53,532 nt of DNA. It comes from Deltaproteobacteria bacterium (GTDB lineage Bacteria > Desulfobacterota > Dissulfuribacteria > Dissulfuribacterales > UBA3076). The notes under the pieces were generated by a model that was given only the letters and a program-made list of their open reading frames with translations, made no database searches and was not told the origin of the DNA. Of this stretch, positions 25,792 through 33,421 are shown one piece after another; positions within the stretch are counted from its first letter, which is position 1; the number at the start of each line of letters is the position of its first letter. The translations under genes were made by a program, and so were the position numbers. The stretch is from assembly GCA_003194485.1 (NCBI GenBank), contig PQXD01000017.1, positions 1-53,532 of the forward strand, read 5' to 3'.

Positions 25792-26004
25792 TTAGCCGGA
25801 ATGATACTTGAAAGACAGGCTGATCCTGACACGGTAAGCTATAACCTTTCCGTCCTCGATCTTCATATCAAGTTTCTTGACCTCTGCAATTCTCAGATCC
25901 CTGAGGGACTTGTCCGCAGTTTCAATGGCATTCTTTGCAGCCTCCTCCCAGGATACATCACTTGTTCCCACCAGTTCGATGATCTTGTAAACACTCCCAA
26001 ATAT
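25792..26004 (-). CDS. Dodecin with a non-standard ATA start codon
   Basis: 70 residues of the dodecin family, small flavin-binding dodecamers that store or buffer flavins. The body is intact: SVYKIIELVGTSDVSWEEAA, then RDLRIAEVKKLDMKI and IAYRVRISLSFKY. The family usually begins with M-x-x-S-V-Y-K. The codon at that place is ATA (26002-26004), with a perfect GGAGG six to seven bases upstream, and there is no ATG, GTG or TTG in frame before the upstream stop TAA at 26008-26010. Either ATA is used as a weak start, or a G to A change has inactivated the gene, or it is a sequencing error. Confidence 0.85.
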   Translation of the reverse strand: MFGSVYKIIELVGTSDVSWEEAAKNAIETADKSLRDLRIAEVKKLDMKIEDGKVIAYRVRISLSFKYHSG

Positions 26005-26101
26005 AGTTTACCTCCTTCTTCAATCAATGTCGCTAAAGTAAATATTCTTTAGGCTGTCTGGACTAAAACCTGAAGTTTCACCGAAATTATACCATGTAGA
26101 T

Positions 26102-27058
26102 TCAAGCAACCATGCGTAGCAAAGTATCCACGAAAGATTTTTTCAGTGCTTTGAGGTAATTGCCACAAACGGCATCAAAATTTTCACTCAGGGCGGCCTC
26201 GTCAGTAATGTGTCTCAGATCCGAGAATGCAAAACTGTTGCGTCCTCTGACTTTATGCCTACGTTCGGGGATGTTTTCCAGTCGTGCCCCATAGATCCAG
26301 GTAACGGTAGCTGCCATCATGGAAAAGTTGACGCGGTTGATCACTGCATGGGCATTACGGGTCTGGCTCTTGCTGCTGCCAATCTCCTGTTTGATTTCCT
26401 TGAAACCGGATTCGATTTTCCACCTCGCACCATAGTACCCGATGATCTGTTCAATGGACAAGTCCAGGTCAGTAGAAAAGAGGGCAATCCATTGTGTTTT
26501 ACGAAAGACCCAGACTACCCTGACAGGGCATTTAACCCAAATTATGCACTTCAAACACCGAACAATAAGGAATAAATAGAAAAATCAGTAAGTTATGGTG
26601 TATTGTCCAGTTTGGAATGTTCACCCAAAAGGTGCATTCCACCCGCCTCGCATCTTTGGCAAACTTGACTGCTGCATAATTCGTGTTTAAGGGTTTTGAG
26701 CATGACCACATTTGTAGTAGCCATCACGTCGCGGTAACGCCCATAAAGAAATACGCGACGGCATGATGCCTTTGTTTTGAGCCTTGCTGCCATTTCAGCA
26801 CACGTGCCCAGTCGTGCTCCATACTTGCGTGATCTGCTATTGGCATACCGGCAAAATGATCGGCCAATTGAGCCAACATCTCGGTCGCCTGTTCCGGCTT
26901 TGCCTGAAACAAGGTTGCTTCACCAGGGATAGCCATGTTATCTGATTTGGACGCAATCGCTTTTTTTCGGTAGATAGAACCGGTGGGCAAGAGGCAGACA
27001 CGCCCAGCGGCCCTTGATACGTTTCAGCAAACCAATTAGAGCCACATTCTGCGCCCAT
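26102..27058 (-). pseudogene. Broken IS4-like (DDE) transposase gene, interrupted by a small element
   Basis: The intact C-terminal part reads QWIALFSTDLDLSIEQIIGY then RWKIESGFKEIKQEIGSSKS, with the Glu of the DDE triad in the YREK-like segment. The N-terminal part survives only as pieces in three frames: ALIGLLKRIKGRWACLPLAH near 27000-27050, DNMAIPGEATLFQAKPEQAT near 26900, and AARLKTKASCRRVFLYGRYR near 26740. The frame changes at an A7 run (about 26962-26968) and near 26790. A 152-bp element (26535-26686) splits the remaining frame; removing it and one TAA copy rejoins MLKTL directly to KCPVRVVWVFRKTQW. Not functional. The stretch 27059-27346 holds no readable gene and may be the rest of the IS. 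Confidence 0.88.
26535..26686. mobile_element. 152-bp copy of the small TIR element, inserted in the transposase
   Basis: Ends ACCCAAATTATGCA and (reverse complement) ACACGAATTATGCA, with a 3-bp duplication TTA on the plus strand (26532-26534 and 26687-26689). It is a 106-bp internally deleted version of 7263-7520. The empty site is reconstructed exactly from the transposase reading frame. Confidence 0.9.
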
Positions 27059-27346
27059 GGATATTTGGACTGGCTGGATAACCTTTCACTGAAAAAGGCG
27101 CCGAGGCAGCCAAACGGGGTAATTTGTGCTGAAAGCGGTCGGCTGAGGCTCTTTTCCCCTTAACTCAGCTCAAAAAACTCTATTTGATCTCTTGGCAGCC
27201 CGATCCCAATCGTGATACACGATTTTCATGTCATAGGAATTGGTAGAAATGGAGTCTGAGGAGATTTTGGGCCCACAATTCACCGGTTCCTGATCAACTT
27301 GCCCCCCTAATCCCTGGAAAGCGATTTCCTGTCACTCACTCTCACT

Positions 27347-27802
27347 TCACTTCAATTTTTTGTAGCCCTTCCATCCCAGAATAGTCCCGAAAAGCCCAAA
27401 AATGATGGAGACACCCATTACGGCCTTTTGATATCTGCTACAGGAACTTACAGCGCCCTCTCCGGGCTGCTGGTCTGCCCGCAACGCCATAGTCTCATCA
27501 ACCGGCACAGTAACTTCCAGACGGTGTCCTATTTCATCATCTACCACAACCTTCCAATCGCCTGCCACATCGGGAAAGAAACAGAATCGGCCGTTCCTGT
27601 CCGTTCTTCCTGATTGAAAGGAGAGCTTTGCGCCCGGGGCGGAAATGTTTACCTTGGCGTAACTCATTGGTTCACCGGTGTCATACTGGGCCGTGACCAC
27701 CATACCTCCGGCACCTGCCATGCCCCTTACGCCGTGGGCGTAAATCACACCAGGCAGTAAAAAGATAACGCCCAAAAACATTATTAGTTGTTTACATTTC
27801 AC
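27347..27802 (-). CDS. NikL-like exported protein of Ni/Co uptake systems (tentative)
   Basis: About 151 residues from the GTG at 27802. A signal peptide (CKQLIMFLGVIFLLPGVIYA) is followed by HGVRGMAGAGGMVVTAQYDT, then a carboxypeptidase-regulatory-like beta domain (GEPMSYAKVNISAPGA ... SGRTDRNGRFCFFPDVAGDW), and finally a membrane anchor (AVMGVSIIFGLFGTILGWKG). This layout resembles NikL, an accessory component of nickel/cobalt ECF transporters; the assignment is by pattern only. The in-frame ATG at 27862 is rejected because the extra 20 codons are a mosaic of the receptor 5' end and the APC permease 3' end. No transporter core genes are adjacent. Confidence 0.65.
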   Translation of the reverse strand: MKCKQLIMFLGVIFLLPGVIYAHGVRGMAGAGGMVVTAQYDTGEPMSYAKVNISAPGAKLSFQSGRTDRNGRFCFFPDVAGDWKVVVDDEIGHRLEVTVPVDETMALRADQQPGEGAVSSCSRYQKAVMGVSIIFGLFGTILGWKGYKKLK

Positions 27803-27851
27803 TATATGCTTTTTCCTCTTGTCAAAGCAGAAATAGGCTAACAGACCCAAA

Positions 27852-28058
27852 ACTGTTTCCATTTCCCCTTCGACTTACTCCTCTTTTTCTCCTCTCATAT
27901 TTTAAATACAGTGATAGCCATGCTGCACGACACCTGGCTTGAAGCGTCAAAGCCGGATATCACCTGATGTTGTGCAGGCTATTCTTTTGGGATATCTCCT
28001 TTAAAGGCAAATTTTGCTACGAATTTTATTAAAATAACACAATTGCCATAAATGTCAA
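27852..28058 (-). promoter_or_regulatory. Duplicated leader with promoter and B12-box-like hairpin, copy 1
   Basis: Reading leftwards from 28058: TTGACA at 28053-28058, a 16-base spacer and TATTTT; then a leader with two inverted-repeat arms (CTGCACAACATC and GGTGTCGTGCAG) and between them AGGTGATATCCGG and an inner GGCTT/AAGCC stem. The segment AAGCCAGGTGTCGTGCA resembles the B12 box (AAGCCAGGAGACCTGCC). The whole is about 85% identical to 35536-35752. It could be a reduced cobalamin riboswitch or another structured leader. The remaining bases 28059-28208 hold only the 5' region of hldD. Confidence 0.55.
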
Positions 28059-28208
28059 CTTTTCGCAATTCAGGCATTTATAGTTGCACGCAGCCATGAA
28101 TACAGTATAGATTTCTGACTGTGCTGGGTGCAGAGTGGCAGAAGCAACGCTTCAAAAGCATGAAAACATATATATTCAAGACAGAACACTCAAATCGGAG
28201 GATAAGAT

Positions 28209-29186
28209 ATGATTATTGTGACAGGTGGTGCCGGTTTTATTGGAAGCGCGCTTGTATGGCGACTCAACAAGCGCGGTATTGATGATATTGTTGTTGTAGA
28301 TCACCTGGGTAAAACGGAAAAGTGGAAAAACCTTGTTTCCCTTTGCTTTTCCGATTATTTCGACAAATCCGACTTCATTGAAAGACTTGAAGCCGGATAT
28401 TTCGGAAACAGTATCAGTGCCATTTTCCATCTGGGCGCCTGCTCTTCCACAACCGAGACAAATGCTGATTATCTTATTGAAAACAATTACCGGTATACGG
28501 CCCGTCTTGCCACATGGCAGGAAAAACACCGCACCTGCAGGTTTATATATGCCTCCAGCGCTGCCACCTATGGAGAGGGTGAGCAGGGCTATCGTGATAC
28601 AGAGGATGAATTACACCTTCTTCGTCCGCTCAATATGTATGCGTATTCAAAGCACATGTTTGATCTCCTTGCCCTTCGCAAAGGATGGCTGCCACATATT
28701 GCAGGGCTGAAATATTTCAATGTCTTCGGGCCTAATGAATACCACAAAGGAGATATGAGAAGCCTCATAAATAAAGCCTATCCGCTTGTGCGTGATGAAG
28801 GGAAAATCCGGCTTTTTAAGTCATACCGTGACGAATATAAGGACGGGGAACAGCTTCGCGACTTCATCTATGTTAAGGATGCGGTTGATATGACCCTCTT
28901 TTTTCTGGATAACCCAAGAATAAACGGCATTTTCAATATCGGCTCGGGTGCTGCCCGGTCGTGGAACGAGGTGGCGGCTTCTTTGTTTCAAGCAGTCGGC
29001 AGGCCCCTTAACATTGAGTACATCCCCATGCCTGATGAACTGAAAGAAAAATACCAGTACTACACATGTGCTGATATGGCAAAACTACGATCCGCCGGAT
29101 GTTCACATACCTGTATGGATCTGGATGCGGCTGTAAAGGAATATGTTCAGGGTTATCTTGATTCAAACAAACACCTCTCTAGTTGA
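28209..29186 (+). CDS. hldD: ADP-L-glycero-D-manno-heptose 6-epimerase
   Basis: 325 residues, extended SDR enzyme that makes the heptose donor of LPS inner core. The NAD motif IVTGGAGFIGSALV opens the protein; the active site is NMYAYSKHMFDLL (Y-x-x-x-K). KYFNVFGPNEYHKGDMRS and KLFKSYRDEYKDGEQLRDFI-like residues (RLFKSYRDEYKDG ... RDFIYVKD) are diagnostic of HldD/RfaD. The ATG at 28209 has a GGAGG site. This is the only plus-strand gene inside the island and shows an LPS-bearing outer membrane. Its stop overlaps the stop of the convergent FmdE gene by a few bases. Confidence 0.95.
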   Translation: MIIVTGGAGFIGSALVWRLNKRGIDDIVVVDHLGKTEKWKNLVSLCFSDYFDKSDFIERLEAGYFGNSISAIFHLGACSSTTETNADYLIENNYRYTARLATWQEKHRTCRFIYASSAATYGEGEQGYRDTEDELHLLRPLNMYAYSKHMFDLLALRKGWLPHIAGLKYFNVFGPNEYHKGDMRSLINKAYPLVRDEGKIRLFKSYRDEYKDGEQLRDFIYVKDAVDMTLFFLDNPRINGIFNIGSGAARSWNEVAASLFQAVGRPLNIEYIPMPDELKEKYQYYTCADMAKLRSAGCSHTCMDLDAAVKEYVQGYLDSNKHLSS

Positions 29187-30075
29187 TGTCTTTTTCTGAC
29201 CCAAAGCGGTTCAGATATAATCTTTTCTTCAAACTCTCTCTCGTTCTTTCCCGCCTCACGTTAAAAAGATCTTCAGGGAGAGAAGAAAGCAATCTCTTCA
29301 CCCGGCTGTCCAGAAGCTGTTGAAACTGCACCACCTCGTCCAGTGACACCTGATCTTTCATGATCTTTTGCTCAAGTGTCCGGTATTCATTCTCATCACC
29401 ATAGTGTTGCTCCTTCAATGACAGCCTCAAGCCATTCTGTCCGTTCTTCAATAAGAATGTATAGTTGTGCCTGCCAAAATCGAAGACTTTCAAACGTTGA
29501 CTCCCCAGTGTAACCCCAAGCAAGACCTGGATGGCATCCAGGGCAGATGTGCAATTTTCCGCAATTACCGAAATTTCCCCCTCCAGGTTCCCGTTCACAG
29601 AAAGCAGTCTCCGGGCATATTCACAGGCCTTACAGCCAATCACCAACTCAGGGCACAGGTGGCCGTGGAAGTCAACGACTTTCTTGAGCGTCATATTGTT
29701 GGCCAGCATCTTTCTCTCCTCCCGATAAAGCGCCATCAATTCCCTATCGCCTAAAATTCGAAAGCTCAGGACCCAAAAACCTCTGTTAAAAGGACTCCTT
29801 TGATTCCTATCGCACCGCTGGAAGTAGAGAAAATAGACTTCATCATTATCCGCTTTGACCAGAAAACCATTGATATGACCCTTTGCCTGAGTTCTGAAAC
29901 GACCAAGAGTCTCGTGAACAATGTGCTTTTTTCCTCCAAGGGTAAAATGAACAGGCATCTGTAGGGCGTTGTCGAAATCCACCCTCACCTTCTTCTGGAT
30001 ATATTCCATTAGATCGTACCGGATAGACCGCAAAGCCTCTGCTGCATTCATATCCACACCCGTTACATTATGCAA
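29179..30075 (-). CDS. FmdE-family protein with N-terminal extension
   Basis: 298 residues. The C-terminal half from about residue 130 is an FmdE domain: VDFHGHLCPELVIGCKACEY and the metal-binding or catalytic CTSALDAIQVLLG. FmdE is named after formylmethanofuran dehydrogenase subunit E, but in bacteria its role is unknown. The N-terminal ~125 residues (MNAAEALRSIRYDLMEYIQK ...) have no recognised family. The gene follows the APC permease stop by two bases, so they are one unit at the downstream end of the island. Confidence 0.8.
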   Translation of the reverse strand: MHNVTGVDMNAAEALRSIRYDLMEYIQKKVRVDFDNALQMPVHFTLGGKKHIVHETLGRFRTQAKGHINGFLVKADNDEVYFLYFQRCDRNQRSPFNRGFWVLSFRILGDRELMALYREERKMLANNMTLKKVVDFHGHLCPELVIGCKACEYARRLLSVNGNLEGEISVIAENCTSALDAIQVLLGVTLGSQRLKVFDFGRHNYTFLLKNGQNGLRLSLKEQHYGDENEYRTLEQKIMKDQVSLDEVVQFQQLLDSRVKRLLSSLPEDLFNVRRERTRESLKKRLYLNRFGSEKDIN

Positions 30076-30077
30076 CT

Positions 30078-31466
30078 TTATACATCATTATATTGCTTTT
30101 CCCTCTTATCAAAGTAGAAATAGGCTAACAGACCCAAACCAATTGTTGCCAACCCGAACAACGAGGTTACTGGTCTGCTCTTTAAGGAAAAATATATAAT
30201 CCAGAGATTGCCTATCACGAACAGAAATGGGGTCACGGGGTATCCTACGGTCTTATAATTTCTCGTGAGCGCAGGTTGTCTTATCCTGAGCAGGATCATC
30301 CCCACCACAGTCAGCATGGCAAACAATGACAGGGTAAAACCGATGTATAAGAGAAGCTTGTCAAACGACGCCGTGATAACCATAAAAATGGCAATGGCTG
30401 CCTGCAGAAAGATGGAATATGCGGGTGTCCTGTGAACCTTGTTCACCTTACCAAAAAGCCCAAAGAAGATGCCATCTCTTGACATGGCATAATATACCCT
30501 TGGTCCGGTCATAATCATGGCGCTTAAAACAGATAGAAGTCCTATGGCAATAGCTCCGGCAAAGTATTTACTGACATGACCGCCGAACAAAGAGGCCGCA
30601 GCATTTTCCCCGACTTCGAGGACCCCGCTCATCTCCCCTGCAGGAAGTGCGTAAATATACACAACGTTCAAGAGCAGATAGAGACACATAACAATAAATG
30701 TCCCGGCAAACAGAGCGAGTGGTATGTTTCTGCCTGGCTTTCTGATCTCCCCCCCGATATAAGCTGCAGCATTCCATCCACTGTAAGCAAATGAGACAAA
30801 TATCAGGGAGATGGCAAATTTGTCTTGGAAGGCTGATCCCATGTCCAGACCTCCAGAGAAATTGCCTGTTGAACCATGACCCAGAAAAAGCCCAGCTACA
30901 ACAAATACAACGACAATACCAACCTTAAAGGCAGTCAATGCATTCTGAACCCTGCTCCCCATCAAGAGGCTGTGATAATGAACCAGCGAAAAGATAATGA
31001 TCACACCGACAGCCACCACACTCTGTGGCGATATGGCAACGATGTTGACGCCTAAGAAAGGGAGAGTCATTTCTGGACCAAGAGGAAGTGAAAATGAGCA
31101 AAATAGATAGGTGGCAAAGGCAATAGAAGCTGCTGCAATAGGAGCTGAAAAACCCACGATCAAAGATACCCAGCCGGAAAGGAAGCCCATTCCCTTGCCA
31201 AAACTCTCCCGCAGGAACACATACTCCCCGCCCGCGCGGGGGAACATGGCGCCGAGCTCCCCATAACAAAGGGCACCACACAGGGCAAATACGCCCCCGA
31301 CGAACCAGCAAAGAAGCATGGCTTGAGGATCGCCGAGCTCTTCTATAGTGAACCCTGAGGTAGTAAATATCCCGGTTCCTACCATGTTGGCGATTACCAA
31401 AATGGTGGCTGAAAAGAAACCAATTTCTCTTTTCAGGTCACTATCGCTCAAATTTTTCCTCATCAA
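30078..31466 (-). CDS. APC-superfamily amino acid permease (LAT-like)
   Basis: 462 residues with about 12 membrane segments. The N-terminus SATILVIANMVGTGIFTTSG contains the unwound G-T-G-I-F binding motif of LeuT-fold APC permeases, and GAMFPRAGGEYVFLRESFG is the conserved second segment. The substrate is unknown; amino acids or amines are usual. It is cotranscribed with FmdE. A degraded copy of its last ~20 codons lies at 27800-27855 upstream of the NikL-like gene, showing a local duplication. Confidence 0.92.
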   Translation of the reverse strand: MMRKNLSDSDLKREIGFFSATILVIANMVGTGIFTTSGFTIEELGDPQAMLLCWFVGGVFALCGALCYGELGAMFPRAGGEYVFLRESFGKGMGFLSGWVSLIVGFSAPIAAASIAFATYLFCSFSLPLGPEMTLPFLGVNIVAISPQSVVAVGVIIIFSLVHYHSLLMGSRVQNALTAFKVGIVVVFVVAGLFLGHGSTGNFSGGLDMGSAFQDKFAISLIFVSFAYSGWNAAAYIGGEIRKPGRNIPLALFAGTFIVMCLYLLLNVVYIYALPAGEMSGVLEVGENAAASLFGGHVSKYFAGAIAIGLLSVLSAMIMTGPRVYYAMSRDGIFFGLFGKVNKVHRTPAYSIFLQAAIAIFMVITASFDKLLLYIGFTLSLFAMLTVVGMILLRIRQPALTRNYKTVGYPVTPFLFVIGNLWIIYFSLKSRPVTSLFGLATIGLGLLAYFYFDKREKQYNDV

Positions 31467-31629
31467 AAATATCTTGATAGTATAGGAATTTCCATTTTTG
31501 AGACAGGATGAACAAGATCGTCAGGATGCTCGACACTAAACGAGCTGCTGCTGTATCCAACCCGGAAAAGGATCGTCTGGATGTGCCCCGTAGTGAATAA
31601 GACAAGAAATCTTGGGTTTTGCAAGCGGC

Positions 31630-32394
31630 TCACTGTACTACAAACGTGAAAGAGTAGTTGTAGCGGTAATTGTCACACTCCTCTTTGTCAGGGTAAGGCA
31701 CTTCGTACATGACATTCACCAACCAGTTTCCCTTTTCCAACAGCTTGATGCAGGCCGTTCCATCCTTGTCCGTCTTCGTGGTAATGGCAAAACTATCCGG
31801 CTGGTCTGAAAAACCTGCATAAGTAGCACGGACATCAACGGACGCAAGGGCTTTACCATCATAAATAATCTTCACGGGCAATATCTCACCCTGCTTCAGA
31901 TGTCCTCCATCTTTCAACGGAATGATTTCCAAAAGATCGCCAACAGGCTGGTCAGGCATCTTTCCCCTGTCGCCCACATTTATGAGAGCCTTGGCCCTTA
32001 TGTCGTAACGGAAGCAGGAAACCACGTTCTCCAGGCCCCTTTTGGGCTGAAGTTTGTACCCCTCTGTCGTCTTGCTCAGAAAGCCGGGATGGATATTTGC
32101 CAGTATCGCATAGCAACCTTGTGCTGCGGGGACGAATTCAAATTCAGTTGGGGATACCTGCTTCAGGGGAATCCTGGTGCCTTTTGAATCCAGGGCATAG
32201 ACCTCATTCAGATACCCCTCCTTGATCACCTCATCTTTTGGGAATTTGTGTCCCCAGCCGATCTCAATCCGAACCTTTTGCCCCACCTCCGGTTGATCAT
32301 CATCAATGTTGAGCCACAAGGAGTGTGCCTGGGCAAGAGACGCTGAAAAACAAAACGGCAACAGCAATAACAATAAAAACGTATTCTTAATCAT
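31630..32394 (-). CDS. DUF4198-family periplasmic protein (Ni/Co uptake-associated type)
   Basis: 254 residues. The signal peptide (LLLLLLPFCFSASLAQAHS) is followed by a His right at the mature N-terminus (AHSLWLNIDDD), as is usual for DUF4198 and could bind a metal. Two beta-sandwich domains follow: GQKVRIEIGWGHKFPKDEV and then KQGEILPVKIIYDGKALASVDVRAT with a YAGFS segment. The family is repeatedly found next to nickel/cobalt transporters and TonB receptors and is thought to deliver or bind metal. It is the next gene after the exported methylase. The 31467-31629 gap shows no feature. Confidence 0.82.
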   Translation of the reverse strand: MIKNTFLLLLLLPFCFSASLAQAHSLWLNIDDDQPEVGQKVRIEIGWGHKFPKDEVIKEGYLNEVYALDSKGTRIPLKQVSPTEFEFVPAAQGCYAILANIHPGFLSKTTEGYKLQPKRGLENVVSCFRYDIRAKALINVGDRGKMPDQPVGDLLEIIPLKDGGHLKQGEILPVKIIYDGKALASVDVRATYAGFSDQPDSFAITTKTDKDGTACIKLLEKGNWLVNVMYEVPYPDKEECDNYRYNYSFTFVVQ

Positions 32395-32428
32395 GAGATA
32401 TCTCCTTAAACATATTCATCAACTGCAA

Positions 32429-32468
32429 ATCCCCCAAAGCTTCTCTTGTCAGCTTGGGGAGATTTCAC
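32429..32468 (-). terminator. Intercistronic hairpin, possible weak terminator
   Basis: AAATCTCCCCAAGCT and AGCTTTGGGGGATTT on the minus strand form a near-perfect stem around a short loop, between the exported methylase and the DUF4198 gene. The T tract is short, so it may be a processing or stability element and not a terminator. Confidence 0.55.
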
Positions 32469-32498
32469 TTAAGAGGCCCTTGAGAATGTTTCAAGCCT

Positions 32499-33410
32499 TT
32501 ATTCCAGATGTTTCTGCATATGTTTCATGGCCGACTCATAGGGCTTGCCTTGCATAAAACGCCCGATAAACAACAGGCCCATGAATCTTTCCTTGTCTTT
32601 TGCGAGCTTTTCTCCCATGTCAGCCACCGTACCGCGCAAGATGCGCTCTCGATCGGGATACCCGGCCCAGTAGACCACGGCACACGGCATATCCGGCGGG
32701 AGGACTTCCTGAAGCGCAGCGAATAACTCTCGTGGCTTCCATAGGGCCATGTAAAAGACCATTGTTGAATCATATTTCGCCAGGTCCTTGAGTATTTGGC
32801 GATCTTGCATATTCCAACCCATTAGGGAAAAAGGCGCTGACTGTATAACAAAGCGGGTGCCGTGCGCCGGGATCGTGCTTTTCCCCAAGGCTGCCATGGC
32901 TGCCGCGTCGCATCCCATACCAGGGATGATGACCACGTCCTGCCGATCGAACTGTTCCGCGTACCAGTGGCTGGGACCGTAAAGACAGGGATTACCGGAG
33001 TCGAGCAGCCCTACGTCTTTACCTTCTCCCAAGAGGTTCTTGATCTTTTCCACCCTCTCATCCCTTATCCGAAAGCGTTCTACCTTGAAACAGGCAAATT
33101 CCTCCTTGCTTAGTTCATCTTGTTTCTTCCCCTTGTAGTCCCAAATCCCTGTCCATGGATCAAACAGGATAGGCTTATTGCCCACATACTCGGCAAAGAG
33201 TTTCACATGCCTATCCGGGGCCACAATAACGTCCATTTGCCTGATCGTATTCAGGGCCTGCAGTGTGGCTGTCCCGGGCCCGGCCGGACCGGTTCCAATC
33301 ACATATAAGTGACCGCGGCCCCAGGCTGCAGCCTGGGAAGCCCAACAAAGCGATCCGGCTATAGCCACAACAACCACCACAAGGAGGACAAGCCTTCTCA
33401 TTTTTTTCAT
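32499..33410 (-). CDS. Exported tetrapyrrole-methylase (CbiF/CobA superfamily) homologue
   Basis: 303 residues. Residues 1-29 are a strong signal peptide (RRLVLLVVVVVAIAGSLCWA ending SQAAA). The rest is a tetrapyrrole (precorrin) SAM-methylase fold: HLYVIGTGPAGPGTATLQAL at 34-53, the substrate-loop GLLDSGNPCLYG at 134-145, and IIPGMGCDAAAMAALG at 161-176. Normal members methylate precorrins with SAM in the cytosol; SAM is not known to be available in the periplasm, so the role here may be tetrapyrrole binding rather than methylation. Located 11 bases after the receptor and in the same direction, it probably serves as a carrier for the ligand brought in by that receptor. Function not established. 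Confidence 0.8.
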   Translation of the reverse strand: MKKMRRLVLLVVVVVAIAGSLCWASQAAAWGRGHLYVIGTGPAGPGTATLQALNTIRQMDVIVAPDRHVKLFAEYVGNKPILFDPWTGIWDYKGKKQDELSKEEFACFKVERFRIRDERVEKIKNLLGEGKDVGLLDSGNPCLYGPSHWYAEQFDRQDVVIIPGMGCDAAAMAALGKSTIPAHGTRFVIQSAPFSLMGWNMQDRQILKDLAKYDSTMVFYMALWKPRELFAALQEVLPPDMPCAVVYWAGYPDRERILRGTVADMGEKLAKDKERFMGLLFIGRFMQGKPYESAMKHMQKHLE

Positions 33411-33421
33411 GGATTTATCTC

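Noticed and set aside
27852-28058. NiCo or molybdenum-cofactor riboswitch in the duplicated leader
   Set aside because: None of their signature bases were seen; only the B12-box resemblance held, and it is incomplete.
31540-31600. Another MITE-like fragment near 31550
   Set aside because: The similarity is about 15 bases around ACCCGGAAAAGG and could be chance.
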